In this document: positions 61,893 through 64,000 of the stretch, piece by piece
Position numbering within the stretch: the first letter of the stretch is position 1
How the letters are laid out: each line of letters begins with the position of its first letter
Origin: Mytilus edulis
Lineage: Eukaryota > Mollusca > Bivalvia > Mytilida > Mytilidae
DNA length: 64,000 nucleotides
Reading direction: 5' to 3'
Assembly (NCBI RefSeq): GCF_963676685.1
Contig: NC_092352.1
Span: 28,663,117-28,727,116, forward strand
The notes under the pieces: generated by a model
What the model saw: only the letters and a program-made list of their open reading frames with translations
The model's database searches: none
What the model was told of the DNA's origin: nothing
Made by a program: the position numbers and the translations under genes

Positions 61893-61965
61893 GGAAAATA
61901 GACCAACCAAAGGAACCACCAGACATCCAAAAACTTGGACAGGAGACCGAAATACTACTGAGACA

Positions 61966-62870
61966 ATGCTAGACATTGTCTCAATGAACATTGAGAGAAT
62001 GAAAGGCAGCAATGTATATCTGAAAGAACTTTTAAAAACAAACACAATTCTATGCTTGCATTGGTTACACGGATATGAATTAGTCGCACTAAAAGAAATT
62101 CTGCCAGACTGCGACTATCATATCTCAAGCTTTGATGATAATCTAGTTGATTTGGAACTACAAAGAAGAAGGGGGAATGGGGGAGTAATAACTATATGGC
62201 CTCCAACAATCTCACATAAGATCAGGAAGCTAGAAAAAGAAGAATAGTCATCGAAATTTAGTCTGAACCAGTTAAAGTAATCCTAATTAATAGATATATG
62301 CCAACAATGGCAACAGGATCAGACAAAGAGTACAGAGAACAACTGGATAAAATTTCGTCAATTATTGATAAATATGAGCAAACACACAATGTCTTCATAG
62401 TGGGGGATTTGAATGGAACACTCATGCAAAGTAGAAATAATAACCATGACAATTTGCTTAAGAACTTCTGCAGTCAACATCAGCTATTAAAAGCATAGTT
62501 AAAAATACTCACAAACCTACTTTTTATCACCATAATAAAAATTCCACCTCGCAGATAGAGTACAACTTCAGAGGCAGTAATCTTTTGGATTCAGCGATTA
62601 TGGACCAACATCTACTTAACAGTTCAGCACATGTACCAGTAAAGGCAAAACACAACCTGATCGTTAAGGGGAAAACTTAGATGATCAGCACAACAAGCAA
62701 AAAGAAAACTATTCTGAAATGGGAAGAAAAAAACATAGAAAATTACCAACCAAAGGTAATTCAAGTGAGGAAGAAGACTGAAATGCAAAAAGGAAACTGA
62801 TGTAGAACAACAAGCAATTGATATCATAAACATTTTACAGGAAGCTACTGAATTGAGTGTTGTTCAGAGT
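61966..62870 (+). pseudogene. LINE ORF2 endonuclease fragment (APE-type)
   Basis: 61966-62247 reads IVSMNIERMKGSNVYLKELL, then NGGVITIWPP. After a frameshift, 62298-62498 reads HNVFIVGDLNGTLMQ. SMNI, GGV and GDLN are the signature blocks of exonuclease-endonuclease-phosphatase domains in LINE ORF2. Frameshifts continue to about 62860 (AIDIINILQEATELSV, the linker ahead of RT), where the element stops abruptly. Confidence 0.7.
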
Positions 62871-63850
62871 GTTTTGATGGCTTTCGAGATATTGTCATCT
62901 ATGTGTTTGTCCTATTTAAGGTTTGATTGTAATGTAAGTACTTAGCAGATGTAACAGATTCTAAAATATGATTGTGAAGAGTGTAATTATGTTGTAAAGG
63001 TTGACGTTTAGTTGTGACAGAGAGAACATTACACTTGTCTTGGTGGGAGGCCATCATCCAGTCCTCCTCCCATTTTGCAGCTGCATCAAGGTCAGCTTGC
63101 AGTTTTAAACAGTCACTCTAGGATTTAACTGGCATATATATGATGCTGTCATCAGCAAGTAATCTTAGTTTGTAAGGTAGTCTGGAAGGTCATTAATATA
63201 AGCCAAGAATAATACTGGACCTAAGACAGTACCTTGTGGAACCCCAGAGGTGACTGGGACTGTGCTTGATGATCTTCCATCCAGAACAACTGTTTGGGTT
63301 CGATCGGAGAGAAATGCAGAGATCCAGTTTAAAGTGTTTCCATTAATGCCAAAATATTTAGTAGTGTAATTTGTAAAGTAACTAAGTGACGATGCGGAAC
63401 TTTATTAAAGGCCTTCGCAAAGTCCATTATTACAAGGTTTCTTTGTGTATTTGAATTGTTTGTGGATTGAAGTTTTTAGATGAAGGAGAAAAGTTATGTC
63501 TCGCAATATCAAGAGTGCCGAAAGCCATGTTGGAGGTCATACAAGATGTTATTTGATTCGAGATGTTTCATAATATGTGATGTTACTATGTGTTCCCTTA
63601 ACTTGCAGAATATACAAGTTAATGAGATAGGTCTATATTTGACCGGTTTATGGTTATCCCCCTTTTTATATGCACGTGCGACTCTAGCGTGTTTCCAGTC
63701 GTTAGGTGTAATACCAGTATTGTAAGATTTGTTAAAAATTAAGCATCGAATTGGTGCAATTTCTGTCTGCATTTCTTTCAGTAAGCGACCACTGGTGTTA
63801 TCTGGGCCGGTGGCTTTATGTGGGTTGATCTTATTTATTTATATAAGTTT
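62870..63850 (-). pseudogene. LINE reverse transcriptase fragment 2
   Basis: Same family and orientation as fragment 1: HKATGPDN near 63815, then NDWKHARVARAYKKGDNHKP, YRPISLTCIFCKLREHIV (63509-63772), a decayed [13 protein letters not shown] block near 63415, [15 protein letters not shown] near 63200 and an ESVTSAKYL block near 62950. It breaks off at about 62865. Many stops and frameshifts. Confidence 0.7.
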
Positions 63851-64000
63851 TTTTGTTCTATCATTAATGAAAGCGAAAGAGTGAAATATTTATTCGCTTT
63901 TAGCAGCCAGTATTGTTCTTTTTTTTTTTAAAATAAGCTAAGAAACATGATGAATTGATGAATTATTCACTTGCAAGTGAAAAATTCGACCTCATCCAAT

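Noticed and set aside
1-64000. tRNA, rRNA or viral genes
   Set aside because: No cloverleaf, rRNA core or viral protein signature was seen on either strand, within the limits of reading by eye.

Overview
The window is nuclear DNA of a bivalve mollusc, almost certainly a mussel close to Mytilus. The evidence is intron-rich genes with GT-AG splicing, AT-rich introns, animal orthologues, and many dispersed repeat families that I recognise from mussel sequence. Those include the 'gccccacctacgatagtag' family, the 'tgaccttgacctcat' arrays and the 'ggtatgattgccaatgagac' family. Nothing prokaryotic, viral or CRISPR-like was seen. Gene models were built by hand from splice sites, codon phase and recognised protein families. 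No search was run.

Left part (1-27 kb): two genes diverge from a 351-bp gap. On the minus strand is the 5' part of a BRAT1-like HEAT-repeat gene that runs off the left edge. On the plus strand is a complete 14-exon UQCRC2 gene (462 aa, mitochondrial complex III core protein 2). The gap holds a perfect GTCACGTGAC E-box. Introns of both genes carry many terminal-inverted-repeat elements: hAT-like, mariner-like and TTAA-flanked. One is a 2.4-kb element containing a second inverted-repeat element with opposing arrays of a CACACTGAGA motif.

Middle part (27-40 kb): tandem and dispersed repeats surround an intronless TRIM-like gene (33295-35169, minus). That gene has two B-boxes, a coiled coil, an NHL-like propeller and an unusual N-terminal repeat of four PxPxPR motifs. 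A 5'-truncated Penelope-like reverse transcriptase lies at 38.0-39.2 kb.

Right part (40-59 kb): a complete 10-exon METTL14 gene on the minus strand (459 aa, non-catalytic subunit of the m6A mRNA methyltransferase). Its seventh intron appears to hold a small four-exon same-strand gene of unknown function. Other introns hold a four-unit 500-bp tandem array and long foldback hairpins.

Right edge (59-64 kb): LINE debris. Two minus-strand reverse-transcriptase fragments flank a plus-strand ORF1-plus-endonuclease fragment, an arrangement that fits 5' inversion by twin priming.
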